NCBI GenBank assembly: GCA_019055375.1
Contig: JAHQIW010001404.1
Coordinates: 1-64,000, forward strand
Length of the DNA stretch: 64,000 nucleotides
DNA from: Parelaphostrongylus tenuis
Taxonomy: Eukaryota > Nematoda > Chromadorea > Rhabditida > Metastrongylidae
Reading direction: 5' to 3'
Made by a program: the position numbers and the translations under genes. Numbering within the stretch: position 1 is the first letter of the stretch; each line of letters opens with the position of its first letter. The notes under the pieces were generated by a model that saw nothing but the letters and a program-made list of their open reading frames with translations, had not been told where the DNA came from and searched no databases. Shown here piece after piece: positions 1-12,100 of this stretch.

Positions 1-43
1 ACATATGTATGCATATCTACACGTAAAAATATAAAGCTCTCGG

Positions 44-325
44 CGTTGATCAATCCCTGAGGATGCGCCATGCATTCGACTTCAATTTTTAACTTCGTTT
101 GAGGTGATTGAATGCATATCTGGCCTTTACAATGACTCGCGGTGGCCTCCCGCTAAACCGAGTGAGTGCTGCTTATCCTCCCTGACAAGTCTGAGACCTG
201 CCTGGTACCAATTTACCAACCCCGGAGGGATGGATGGCTTGGTGAGCCATGAGCGCGATATCGAACCATTGACCTTATGTGCGACGTAGAGCACCTATAA
301 CCACTGCGCCACATGCGCTCAATGT
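44..325 (-). mobile_element. tRNA-derived SINE
   Basis: Read on the minus strand, 325-245 is a tRNA-like head. It has an A-box-like TGGCGCAGTGG followed about 40 nt later by a B-box-like GGTTCGATATC, the two internal RNA polymerase III promoter elements. A unique tail of about 200 nt follows (245-44). The position-10 to B-box spacing fits tRNA-derived SINEs. The head does not fold into a convincing complete tRNA, so I do not call a functional tRNA. Confidence 0.55.
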
Positions 326-334
326 ATACACGTA

Positions 335-510
335 TAAACAATTCGACTACTGCGCCCTCTACGGTCTACGCTACAAAATCATACGTACACAAATATTATA
401 TATATAATATATATGTATATATATACGTACATATATATACATATACACATATATGTGTGTATGTATGATTTTTCTAGCGTACACCGTCGAGGGCGCAGCG
501 GTCGATTGTT
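335..510. repeat. Foldback repeat with TA-rich loop
   Basis: The flanks are imperfect inverted repeats. The left arm (about 341-390) contains CTACTGCGCCCTCTACGG and the right arm (about 455-505) contains CCGTCGAGGGCGCAGCGG. Both continue into TACGTACACA/TGTGTATGTA-type sequence. The loop (398-470) is a TA/ATGTAT microsatellite, so the whole unit could extrude as a cruciform. Confidence 0.6.
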
Positions 511-539
511 GTCGTCTTATGGATTTCCACAACAAGGCT

Positions 540-645
540 ATTGTCGAGTTTTCAAGGAGATTCGCTGAACCAATATCTTACGACGTTCAAGAAGAAGAGG
601 AAACTACGAATTGAATGCTAGAAGTACTGGGATCAACACTGTGAA
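540..645 (+). mobile_element. SINE-A, 5'-truncated copy
   Basis: This segment matches only the 3' tail of the SINE seen complete at 2228-2455 and 19263-19490. The shared parts are the TTTCAAGGAGA block, a short AAGAAGAAGA run, and the terminal GAATGCTAGAAGTA motif. The tRNA-like head is missing, as expected for a 5'-truncated retroposed copy. Confidence 0.6.
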
Positions 646-974
646 GACGGGTCAATAACGTGTCCAAAGTGTCTAAAGCGTAAACCGTAGGCTAAGCAAG
701 CGACAATCAACAATCAGTCACTCCGAAAGAAAGCCTCGTTGGGTGATCATCTCACCTGACGGAGAGCGTAACTTCTACGGCGACGACTCTTTGTAATGAT
801 AGAGGACAAGCAGCCGAATGATATGCGCTACTGATGAGGCTTGCAGGAAAGCCGAAACTCACGTCTATCACTCGAGGTGCCATACCATACCTGAAAGTCT
901 GAAGAAAATTCTATCAGAATATATTTGTTTTTATCAATATCGTGCTACTGGCTTATCCATCAAACAGTGTAGGA

Positions 975-1246
975 TTTCCATAATCAGTCAGAACTCTTTT
1001 TATTTGACTGCCACTTGCAGTGGTATGATGTTATGGTATACCCAATAGTGTGGAGTGCTGTGCAAAAACATTTGCGTCCCTAGCACAAATAACATAGCAT
1101 ACGCTCACGGAAAAGTGAGATGTGAGTTCGAATCCCGGCTCACGCAAGTGTTTTTGCACAGCACTCCACACTATTGGGTATACTATAAGATCATATCACT
1201 GCAAGTGGCAGTCAAAATAGAAAGAATTTAGACTGATTATCGATAT
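975..1246. mobile_element. tRNA-core foldback element, long copy
   Basis: Two arms of about 100 bp (975-1077 and 1142-1246) are near-perfect reverse complements and include GTGGAGTGCTGTGCAAAAAC and its mirror. The loop of about 65 bp holds a tRNA-like segment with a clear B box (GAGTTCGAATCCC, about 1124-1136) on the + strand. The upstream A-box region is degenerate. It has the terminal inverted repeats of a MITE and the pol III promoter of a SINE. A shorter relative lies at 1345-1468 and a minus-strand relative at 53455-53580. Confidence 0.7.
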
Positions 1247-1344
1247 CAATGTCTGTCAACACAAGTGGGTACCATGCCGATAGCGGCTGCCTCGCCAGAC
1301 CGTCCACGGTTGGCTGTTGACAGAGAACGCGTTATAGCGTAAAT

Positions 1345-1468
1345 AAAAGTGCTGTGCAAGAACGAGCGTCGATGGTGCAACGGTCAGCATACGCTCCCGG
1401 AAAGAGGGATATCTGAGTTCGAGTCCCGGCTGATGCAAATATTTTAGCACAGCACTCCACATTGTTGA
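1345..1468 (+). mobile_element. tRNA-core foldback element, short copy
   Basis: GTGCTGTGCA at the left and AGCACAGCAC at the right bound a tRNA-like core. The core has an A-box-like TGGTGCAACGGTCAGCATACG and a B box GAGTTCGAGTCCC. It belongs to the same family as 975-1246 but has shorter arms. The core could resemble a tRNA cloverleaf D and T arm, but the acceptor stem is replaced by the inverted repeat. Confidence 0.65.
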
Positions 1469-2227
1469 GTGTAGGATTTATTAGTAATGCTGAAGTTAAA
1501 GGAAGTTTGCTTCACAAACTATACAGAATCTAATCAAGTGAGTGGCTTGCCATGCCGCCACTAAATGAATACATACAGCTCATGACATTTCAATGTTCCG
1601 AATTTCTCCCAAACATCCTGCTTATAACATTCCTAAGTTCTGACTTTGTTTCGAATATATTGGCAATAACATTTCCACATTGTTTACATGTTATTTGGAT
1701 GCATCGAATTTCATAGTCTGACATAAACATTCGAAACTATTTGGTGCACTCACATCTGGCTGCCCATCCCTTTTTCCCGCTTTGTCCCTCTATGGCAGTC
1801 TTATAAAGGTGAAGCCGATTCCTTTTGGAATTCCAAACTAGCCGTCGCTCCCGTTTGGATTAATGGAATTTGACTGAAGCGTGGACCCGTTGAACGATTG
1901 GACCTTCATAAGAAACGCCATCACTACCACCAGAATGCTCCCCTATCCTCCTTCTCTTCTAGTTGTGAAAAGAATTGTTTTTATGGGAAGCGAAATTGAA
2001 CACGGGTCTATGAGTGTGGTGTGTGGCATCGAAACCACTGCGCCATATTCACCTCTACTCAAGAAGAGCGAATAGAAGAGGATGTACTTTCTTCAACACT
2101 TAAAACTATCTTTTCAGTCCACGGAGGTCGGTTATCCTCAGTCAGCTCTCAAATTCTTTCCTGAGCTCCACTGTAGCTTCTTTGATGTAGTCTAGCCATC
2201 AAGTCTCGTTATTCTTTGTGCCCTATT

Positions 2228-2455
2228 TTTCCGGCAAGGAGGTCGTAGCCGAGTGGTTGTGATACTCGTCGCTGAGCGCGTGGACTGCACCCCATCCATA
2301 ACACTCTTCCGCTCTCCGGCAGTCAACAAGAACGCCCTAGAGAACGCCGTAGGCAGGTATCCTCGAGATTTCAAGGAGACATGCTCGAGCAGTATTCTAT
2401 GTCATTCATGAAGAATACGATAAAAACGAATTGAATGCTAGAAGTACTGGGGTGG
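2228..2455 (+). mobile_element. SINE-A (tRNA-Ser/Leu-like head)
   Basis: The head (2240-2290) starts GTAGCCGAGTGG, an A box of the type-II (Ser/Leu) tRNA kind, and continues into a degenerate B box. The tail (2300-2450) carries CCGGCAGT, CCTCGAGATT, CAAGGAGACATG and GAATGCTAGAAGTACTGGG, all shared in order with the copy at 19263-19490. The retained order of blocks marks one SINE family. Confidence 0.7.
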
Positions 2456-2631
2456 GAACAATCTAACAAAATGTGAGGGTAGTGTGGATAAAAAATAAAT
2501 ATTTTTCCGGCAATAATGTCTATGGTTGGTTGTAGACTGTTGTAGTTTAAGCATATGAGTAGCATATGGTTCAAGGTTGCAGATCTACTTTGTAATGTCG
2601 ATGCCTTCCATCGAAAAAGTGGTAGTAAATT

Positions 2632-2770
2632 GGTGCGACCTTGGTGTAGTGGTAGTATGCGTCCATGGAATAGGTGAGCTTGGGTTCAATTCTTGATTGT
2701 GGTCGACAGTTCCGCGTGTCACTCGGCATCCTTCCAGATCTTCTCGCCACTTCTATGTATTAATTGGATG
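2632..2770 (+). mobile_element. SINE-B (tRNA-like head)
   Basis: The A-box-like TGGTGTAGTGGTAGTATGC and B-box-like TGGGTTCAATTC sit about 35 nt apart, and CGACC at the 5' end pairs with GGTCG at about 2700. The following tail (GTCACTCGGCATCCTTCC) is shared with the copies at 50808-50940 and, inverted, 59430-59565. The three copies fix this as a repeat family rather than a single tRNA gene. Confidence 0.6.
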
Positions 2771-3004
2771 GATAATGTTGAAAGGAGGTGAAGAAATAAT
2801 TGCTGAGATCAAAAGCGGTGTTCTCAGGAGTGGTTGGTTCTTAGATGCCGCTTTGTGCAGGTCATAAACGACGTTCACTGTGGTGGTCTGTTCATGGAAA
2901 CGTCCCTCTGCGTATATCAAAACGGTGCTCTCGAGGGTGGTCAATTCAGAATTGCTACACCTCATGTAGTTACACAAGTTATGTTGTTATCTGGTAGGTC
3001 TTCA

Positions 3005-3005
3005 G

Positions 3006-3036
<31 letters not shown>

Positions 3037-3048
3037 TTCTCTCTTAGC
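3005..3048. repeat. CT/CTGT microsatellite
   Basis: A pyrimidine-rich run of CTCT and CTGT units lies about 140 bp upstream of the sec-15 start. It could be a promoter-proximal polypyrimidine tract, but there is nothing else to support a regulatory role. Confidence 0.8.
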
Positions 3049-3150
3049 GAGGATTTTTGTTAACCGCATTTTTTCTCGTCTCTCTGTAGCTATGTATTCC
3101 TTTGAAAAGCCGATCGGTTGAATCTAATGTAAGAATTAGTCGCTATAGTG

Positions 3151-3162
3151 TATCCATTTTAG
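3151..3162 (+). promoter_or_regulatory. Candidate trans-splice acceptor of sec-15
   Basis: CCATTTTAG ends at 3162, 25 nt before the chosen ATG at 3188. An acceptor just upstream of a first coding exon in a nematode gene is typical of spliced-leader addition. It could also be the acceptor of an intron in the 5' UTR. A copy of this region at 35965-35991 retains TATTTTTA but lacks the AG. Confidence 0.4.
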
Positions 3163-3187
3163 GTTTTATCAAGAAATAATCATCAGA

Positions 3188-6100
3188 ATGGACGGGTCAT
3201 CTCTGGCAAGTACTAAGGACACGGCTGGCGAGAGCAGTGATACGGCTTCAACTAGTTACCAGCCCTGTAGGTTTTCGACCATGTGACTTTTCACTTGTGG
3301 TTTTCCATCGTTTATATCTATGTTTTAGTTCCCGATATGAGCGCAGAACAGGAATTTTTCCTCTATGAGCTCGAAACTACGGATTCTGGAAGCATAGGAT
3401 TAGTTCTGAGGTTCAATATCACGAATTCGCTTGAAGTTGACACTAAAGAGTTTTAGTTTTTTCGGAAAATTAAAGTATTATTTAATGAATTCAGAGCCAT
3501 TTATGACTGTGGTGATGTTCGGAAGTTCAGTCGTGCTCTTGAACACCGAATTCATCAGTACGACAGGAATATTCAGAAGGTTTGTCCGTACATATTTGTC
3601 AGTGCTTAGCCTGAGCCTCGATGAAGACTTTCTCAAATTATCTTGATTACGACTCATATATCCGAGAATATCTAGTGATATGCAAAATTTCGAACCTTGG
3701 GCGGGAGATGAACCTGTGCAACACCTTTTCTTGTATCGCAGAAAGAGAACGTAGGCCAAATGCCCTTGTATGCGATCGTTGACGCCACAGCAAAGGGTGA
3801 GACGCGTGTTCAGGTCTCACCGAGTTCCAACGTTTGACATACCGTCCAGCGTTCTTGGATTTATTACAACATTCTCATTTCTACTAGAGCGGCTGAACAA
3901 GGAATCTTTATATCTTCATTTTTCATATCCTTGTCATTATCTCTTAGTCATTTAGGTGTGTTCGTTCCATTATCAAGGGTTTGTGGATTCTATGAAAGAA
4001 CTGTTATTGCTCAAAGATCGCTGTGGTGATATAAAGGTACTTTTCTTGAATAAATTCAAGCCTTTCGGGACCAACCGATCACACCGATGATTGTTATCAC
4101 AGTGGAATCAGTGTAGCTGTAGTAGTTGATAAGGCTTTTCAGCGCGGCAAAAGAAGTTCTTGAAGTCTTCGTTCTTTTCTTTCCCTCATAAATTTGGTGA
4201 AGTATCTAGAAATCGCGAAGGAACTATTAGGCCTTTTCATAAATTTGGCCCTAGAGCAATAACACTAATTTCAATAACCAGATGTAATTAAAATTGCTTA
4301 AGGACACTATTCAAAGCACGAGCCATGAGACTCAACACATTTCTGCCGTATCTCCGACAATAAATCAATTGCGTACTCATAGAAGTCGTCATCCTTGGAT
4401 CCAAAAAAAGTTGTTAATCCATGACACGTAAATGATCGATGTCATAGTTTCTCTTGCTCAGAAACTACTCCAGAGACCGCAAAAGGTTTTAGTCAGACGG
4501 CGACAAGTCAGGATGTATGACGGGTAATCCAGCAACTTTCAGCCCAGTTCGCTTTCCCCTTTGTAAATTCGTCGATATGCAGCCTTGCATTGTCTTGAAC
4601 CAAGATGAGATTGCGACAACGCCGCCGTGACAGGGCCTGATCGCAGCGGTCCAGGTGCTCACAGTAGCGCTCGGAGTTGATCATCTCTTCGGCTGACAGC
4701 AAGTTCTTGTGAATCGTCCCACTCCAGTTCCACAAGACGATGAGCTTAGCCTTTGGTGCGAATCGATTTGGACGTGGAATTCGAGTTCCTTGTTGACCTA
4801 GTGATAACCATTAATTCGGACGACGATGACTCCTGAAATAGATCTACTTTTCGTCGACGGTGAGGAACTTGGCCACAAATATATTTAGGCGATGGTGTAT
4901 ACTTTGAATAGTATTGTTAAGCAATTTGTCTTGAACTCAGGTTGATAAATCTGGTGTTTATTGCGCTAATGTCAAAGCTTATGAGAAGAATTAGTAAAAT
5001 CAAGTGGTTTCGTAAAATCAATTCAAAGGTCCACTTGTCTTTAAAACAACGCACGCCTTCCCAAAAGGCTCATATCGAGGTTCTCTACAGCAATGGAACG
5101 ATGATGGTATAGAATTAATGGGAATATTAACTCGTTGCAGTCTGATGCGACAGCTATCGACGCACAAATCCAAGCTGCAAGTGAGGAGTTGTCTAGGAAA
5201 AGTGAAGAAATTGTGAAGTACAGGTATAGCTTTGCTTATCCTTTGTTACCGTTTTGGACCAAAAGATTTATTGATAAAGGAAATTGGTGAAGAATGCCTC
5301 TACTGCTATCGACCAAATATCGGTGTGTCTTCCGGTTCTAGAAAACTATGCGAAATTACAAGAACTTATGCAACTCAAAAAGTAGGTACTTCTCTTGTTT
5401 GCTGTTCAGAAAACATTGAATTGTACACGAAGTGCTTACAGATACTACCAGGCTCTGAAAGTCTTAGAGGAGTTGGAACATACACATCTGGCTCTTGTTG
5501 AGAAATATCGCTTCACTCAGATATTGGCCAAGACCATGTCTCCTGTGCGAAGCGAGATAAAAGCCAAGGTACACAATTGTTTCCTTTAATTTCTCGTCCC
5601 TCCTTGATTGAATAAACTTATGGGCGTACTGTTCTAGGACGTTTTTAGGCTTATTCTGAGTTCAAGGATTTCTTGGAAAATGTGAAAAAAGTTGCTTGCC
5701 GGGTTGGAAGACATGCTAGTCGATGCGTATGTGGTTTTTTTCTTAGTAATTACATTTGTTTTTACTCTGTTATTTTTGCCCTTAAACATTCTTTCCAGAC
5801 TGCCGAACAACACTCTTTTGGCGCTAACGAGGCTGAAAGGTCACGGAAGTTACAACAGGAAGCAAAACAGTAAGTTTTTTTCTCTTGAAACTTTCATATA
5901 CTCATAGATTCTTTCATTATTATTTGAGCCAACTTGTCATGTGGTCTGGTAAGGGCTCTTGTACAGCCCGATACACGTGTTTCGTCCTTACAGACTCGTC
6001 AGTCGGGCAGAGCCCGTCGTCTATCAATATTTTCTCATAGTTAGTTCTTTCGGCAGCTCTTTTCCATTACAGAGAGTCATTGAAGACTAACGTTTTACAC

Positions 6101-9100
6101 TCTATGTCATGCGAAATTTTCACCTAACACAGAGTGTTTGCGCACTCTAAAGCTCCTTGGCTTTTTTTAAGGGGGTGGAGCTCCCGAGAGAACTGACTAT
6201 AATAGAGTTCGAAAGACGACGGGTTCTGCCCGATTGACGAGTCTGTAAGGACGAAACACGTGTATCGGGCCGTACAGGAGCCCTTACCAGACCACATACG
6301 AGTTGGCTCAAATAATAATGAAAGGATCTATAGGAATTTGAGCGTGGTCTTAATAAAGCATTCGAAATAAAGGTAAAGGTAAACTCATACATAGATGAAC
6401 GTCCGTACATGTCATATGGGTCTTCGTACCGCTCTAATTCGTTTTGGTCTTTACAGCTATAATCTAAGGAAATGATCTTCTTCGGTGATAGTTTAAGCTG
6501 CGCTTCTTGGATCTGAGAGTGTTTCCTACTGTGAGAATAAGCATTCACGCGGTAACGACCAATCGGCTAGTCTTCTTGGTGCTGTCCTTCGTAGTTGCAT
6601 TGATTTTTTCGGGATTCACTGCATTGTTCTTTTCATTCGTGTCGCCCTCCCTATTATACAACGTGGACGCAACTAGGTTGTTTTTTGAGGCGTATTCTGC
6701 CGATGCTTTCAGATGGAAGACTCTATGTAGATCGTTACCATTTGAACCATTCTTCTCTAGACTGTGTCGATTCGCCTTAAGAAGATCTCGTTCATGCTCT
6801 GTGTATTGTGTAAAGCTTCCCGATAGAACCCATGTACCATCCTAAATATTCCCGCATATTTTCACTGGTCACCACTGTGCTTGATGAACTGCTTCATCTA
6901 ATTAATGAGCGTTTAAGTCGGGGTCAATAAATTAGTGGCTTCTGTTGGAGAATGGGGCGTGGGTCATGCTGATGGTTGCCTTTTATTGGGGTTCTTTCAA
7001 GTCATGTCGTTATCCACGGTGTTTAAATCTCTTAGGTATGCGTAGGGTATGTGTGGCCTCCTCATCCACTGATTCATTCAACGTGGGCTCTTAATTTTAC
7101 ATGTCATCCATGCGTTCGATTTCCTTATAATTGGTTCGTAGTTTTTCTGATTCTAGGGGGCCTGCTCTAAAAGTAGCAAATTATCCGGCAAAGCAGTGTT
7201 GGTGAGAAACTGCCTAGCAATCCACTATCATTGAAATCACTGTATACTATTGATTTCGTTGTAGTGCTTGAAATCAAGGCAGACTGTTGTGCTTACGGAG
7301 ATTTCGACGGCTTTATTTCCAAGGTTTTTGTTTTTTGTGCGGACTTGAAAATCCTCATCGGCCTTCTATCTTGCAGTGCCTTCTTGCAAAGGGTGATGAG
7401 CAACTTTTTCTTCATGAAAACCTTCTGTTCAATTTGCCTTGAATGAAGGAATTACCGCAGACATCTTTTCTTTTTCAGAAGTTCTTGATGCTACTTGATA
7501 AACCAGAGCTTGTTCTCAAACTGAGGAGAGTTTCCCTAGTATATTTTCAGTAACACCTCGTAGTCTTCTTTAGCACCTTCTACTGAGAATGGAATAGTTG
7601 TGCGTAATCAGTACCCTGTTCATTTTAGGGAAGGAGTGGTTCTCGCATGAAGAAGGCTGTCATTTGATTCAAGGCATAAGTATGGAAAATCTATTCATTA
7701 GTTCGATGTGATGGGGGTTTCTCGACTTATTACGCAGATTCCTATTGCAGTGCTATGGGTCTAACCAAAAACTCCGCCAATTAGCCTTTCATCTAAGCAA
7801 TATGAGTAGCTGCGCAGCGAAATTGACAACTGTAGATCTATGGAAAGATGAGAAAGTCCTTCATTGCCCTTGGAATGGGGCTTGGCCAACTGGTTAGTAT
7901 TGCAGAGGCTGGTTATTATTGCATATGTGGATGGAGAGCCATACACTGGGTTTTTGATTACGATGTTAAAAAGGTGATAACTGTCACGGTACCTGAGTGA
8001 ATTGAAGAATGATCAGGATTCCTACTTTGTGTTTTCTGTAGTTTAGTGGTTTAATATAGTGGAGCTCAATTTTGCCAGTTAGTTAGGGCAGTCACGTACG
8101 ACGTAGCGCATGCCGCTTGTATACAAAACGGAAATATGATCACTTGATGTCCAGAGATTGTACACTAGACAGGCCACATGGTTCATAGAGAAGTGCATTA
8201 GACTGCAATGTTTCGGACTTCCCACAATGGGACAATTCAAGTAGCACTAAGCCATTTTATCACGTTGTAGCACTGGAAATAATATCATCTTTCACTTCAT
8301 TTCATTTCAAATCATTTTTCGAGACTCAGTTTGCTTTGTTTGCTCGTATGGGGCTTTTTTTTGTTCTTCGCTAAACTCTTACTAGTCATTCGATAGCTCG
8401 AATCTCGAGAACTTTGATGCTGTAAATTGGTTTTTCAAAAGCTTATCGTAGAACGCTGTAAGAGCGAAAAGAAGATTATATTTCGCACTTAAAGTTTTCA
8501 TTGTACAGAAACGTTATATACGCGCGAGAAAAAAACCTAAGGTTTACTTTCCAAATGGAGTAAAAACCCTAACTGAATAACGGAAATCGCGCGTCTCTTG
8601 CGAGTTGTGCTGTAGGATCGAACAACTGCCGTCCATAAAAGGAGGATATCTCATCATTCTCGTGAAAGTTTTAGAATACTGGTGGGGCAAATCTTCTTGC
8701 AAACTTGAGGATTCCAGGCTAGGACCTTCCCAGGTGACTGCGAAAGTGTTGAGGGAGTGAGTCAAACTAGCACATTGTTTTCTCATAATGCATCACTGAC
8801 TGACTCACCTTCCGCCTATTTTAGATTACTAAGTTTCACAAACCTATGTGCAAAGTCAAAGATTTTCCAATCGGTTAAGAAGTTCACGAAAAGTGTTTGT
8901 TGGCAGGAAACTCTTTGATGTTGAAATCGCTGTATCGGCTGATGGCAGTTTAGTGAGAAAAATGACAGTGAATGGCGTCGCTCCGATTCACACTTCAGAT
9001 AGTCTGGAGGTAAGTTCATGTGACTAAAGCATTGAAGATGTAACTGAAGTCTTCTTTTTCATATTTTAATTATTATTTTCTTCCAGCTAATGTAATAAAT

Positions 9101-12100
9101 TAATTGAAGGCCGTTTCAGGATGACGAAAAAGTTTCTGCTCAGGATTTGATTGATTTCACACCAGTCCATAGGTAGAGATTGGGCTAGCGGTTAGTACAA
9201 GTTGTTTTTTGCTGTATATTTCTACGAATTTCATCTAGGTGCTGCCAGATCTTCAATGTTTTGGGGTCCAAAGAAGAGTTTGAGGTTTTTTATCGTCAAC
9301 AACGAAAGGATCAGTGTAATCTCGTCATTGAACCGCCCTCTAAAGTTTGTTTTTTTCATTGATTGGCTACTGCCATTATGATCTTTGGATTAACTGCGAT
9401 TTCAGATGAATTCGTTGAAGCATTATGTTGACTATTTGGACGAAATTATTGGTTTTTTCGTTGTTGAAGACCACATAATCATTACTGAGCCTACTCTTGT
9501 AACGTCCTCACACAAGGATCAACTTTGGGAGAGCGCTCTGAAGACAGTTGTGCATACCATGAATAGTCGCTTTGTAAGTTTTTCCCAAATTTGTTTTCTA
9601 TCAATTTCCATTCACGGGTTGCTGTTGTCAAACCTAGACAAGCTTCGTTGAAATTTTTTAGAAATCTTGTATCTTCAAACATCTTTTAGCTGAATTTATC
9701 TGCCTTTGTGAGCACTCTGGTTGTGGGCTTAGCGCTAGGGTGTATGTTCTTCGTGTTCTCAACGAGAGATTTACAGCTGAGATTTGACGATGTTGTTGTT
9801 GAAAGTATTATATCAAAAATCGTGTATATTGATATCGCCTTCGTTCTAGATGAAACTGAAACGAAGTTTTTAATCTAAATTCAGCGTTATGCATCTTTAA
9901 ACTATTCGCTTCCTTTTCTATATCATAACTGAAGACTTTCCTTTGAGGATGAGTCCAGGTCTCTTATTTTAATTCATTTTTTGACTTATCACGAACAAGA
10001 ATTTTTCACTTTTTCCTTGGATTTTCAGTAAATAGTTGATAGATTGAATCTCGACAATCTAACACTATTTCAAAAAGGCCTTCAATTACGCCACAAGGTT
10101 TCATTCTCAATACGTTTAGGCACGTTTTTTTGCGAGATAAAGCGTTTGTTTAAACTCAACAATCATTCGGTAGCATGAACTTCAGATATGTCAGTACTGT
10201 GCTTGTTTCCTAAGAAAGCTTTTTTGCTGCCCTATAAAAGCCGAAGTGAATTTGAGTAGTCACTGGGCGCGCAATTTTTCTTGGGTAGGAGTACTAATGT
10301 GTGCGTGAATAGGATTTCGCAACATCTCAGCAAGCACCACTGAGGCAGCTAAGTTTTTGCGAATAATCTTCTCACAAAACTTTTGTAGTTATCTGGTCGA
10401 TAAATTCAGGTGATCTGATTTAGTCTTTGAAAAGGTCTTCGTAAACCGCTGGAAGAGCGATAAGAAGATTACGTTCTGTATACCTGAGCTGAATGCCTTC
10501 AGTTGGTTTCAGAAGCTAGTTTATTCGGCAGCTAGACTTGAAAATGAAAGCTTATGCTCATGGAACGATAGAGCAAAGTTTCTTCAACAATGTTAATGCA
10601 AGAAGCCTAGAAAGTGCTACCAAACGAAGAAGTTTCTCTCAGACAGTCAGCGAAAATGCACACGATAATGCGCGTTGCGTGTGAAACTCAGTTTAGTTTT
10701 TGGTGCTAAACGCACGGAAAAGGCATTTTCGGAAACTGGTTGTAGAAGCAGAATTGATGAGGTTCAATCTATCAAATGGTTAACAAAAGTCCCAAGGAAA
10801 ATCAGAAAGGTTCTGTTTCCGATGGGTTAAAAAAGGATTGCGATAACCGACTTGCACCGGAGGTGCCTTATTCTTTGCAGTTTTAACGTTCATCACTTAT
10901 CAGCATCATTTCTCAGACTGATTTTTTCTAGAACTCTATGAGGATTATTCTAATCGATCTTTAGCTGTATATAATGTTGCAACTACATATCCAAAAATGA
11001 GCATTATACAAAAGTTCGAATTTCGAGCGGAATTGAACCCTCGTCTCACCCTTTTTGGAGGCACGTGCCGGTTGCTGCTCTACCGGCGCTTCTGTTCTGC
11101 TTTTACTTCTGAAGTAACACGTGCCTCAGGAATGAGTGAGACGTGCGCCTGCCCCAGGTTCGAAGTTTTGGACATCTCCTAACATGTGCCTAATATTTTC
11201 AGGGTGGCTGTCCCGATGTTGAGATGATGTTGCGAATGAAGAAAGTCATTCTTTTATTTGCATTGACAATGAAATCTTACGGTTATAGTATTGCACCATT
11301 ATATTCACTGTTACAGAATTTTAGGTAAGTAGTTTGTTTATTCGTGGTGTTTAGCTTGTATGACCGGTTCTAACAGAGGAGATATGACTTGGTCTTATAA
11401 CGTTCTCATTTATATCTCAGCACTGCCATGGTATCATCATTGCAGAGATCAGTACAATGAGATTCTCATGAGCGAATATTGTTCTCAATTTGAACGTGAT
11501 CTTGAAAAGGATAACTACGCACCAGTTATTGCTGAAAATGAGAATGAGTTTCGATCTATTATCAAGGAATTTCCTTTCTATAAACGAAGTATAGAGCAGG
11601 TAGTCATACTTTTTTGTGCTTTCATCTCCTTGAATTTGATATTTTAACAGCTCTTTCTATGTCTTAGTCCATCTCTCATCTCTCTAAAGCATTATTAGTT
11701 ATTCTTATTTCATTTTTTTTCCCTATAGGAGCCATACCCTCGAAAATTCCCGTATTCGCGATTTGTTATTTCTGCATACTCGAAAGCAAAGCTATATCTA
11801 CAAGGTTGCTTGAAATTTATGGAACACCTCCAGTTGACTCATTCAGAGATGGATGATACGGTTAGGAGGTGGGGATTCCTAACAGATTTTCTTATGGTAC
11901 CATCGAAAATCTTGCATTATTCATCTGATCGACCGTTTTAAAGTGTAGTTTTCGTATATTTTGATGCTATGTACAATAGATATTTCAGATATGCAAATGT
12001 TCTACTTTCACGGTGGTCGGGTAGCTTAAAATCCTTTGTTGAGAGGAAGCTTTCCCTTGTCCAGGTTTGTTCATAAGGCGAGGATTTTTCTTCCGTTGTT

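Noticed and set aside
843..1048. Frame around the foldback at 975-1246 as a small gene
   Set aside because: The frame coincides with the left arm of the tRNA-core foldback and has no protein features.
2632..2706. Possible functional tRNA gene
   Set aside because: A and B boxes are present but the anticodon and D arms do not fold convincingly, and two further copies with the same 3' tail show it is a SINE.
6147..6548. 133-codon minus-strand frame
   Set aside because: Half of it lies in the right arm of the foldback MITE at 5906-6335. The rest has no family resemblance.
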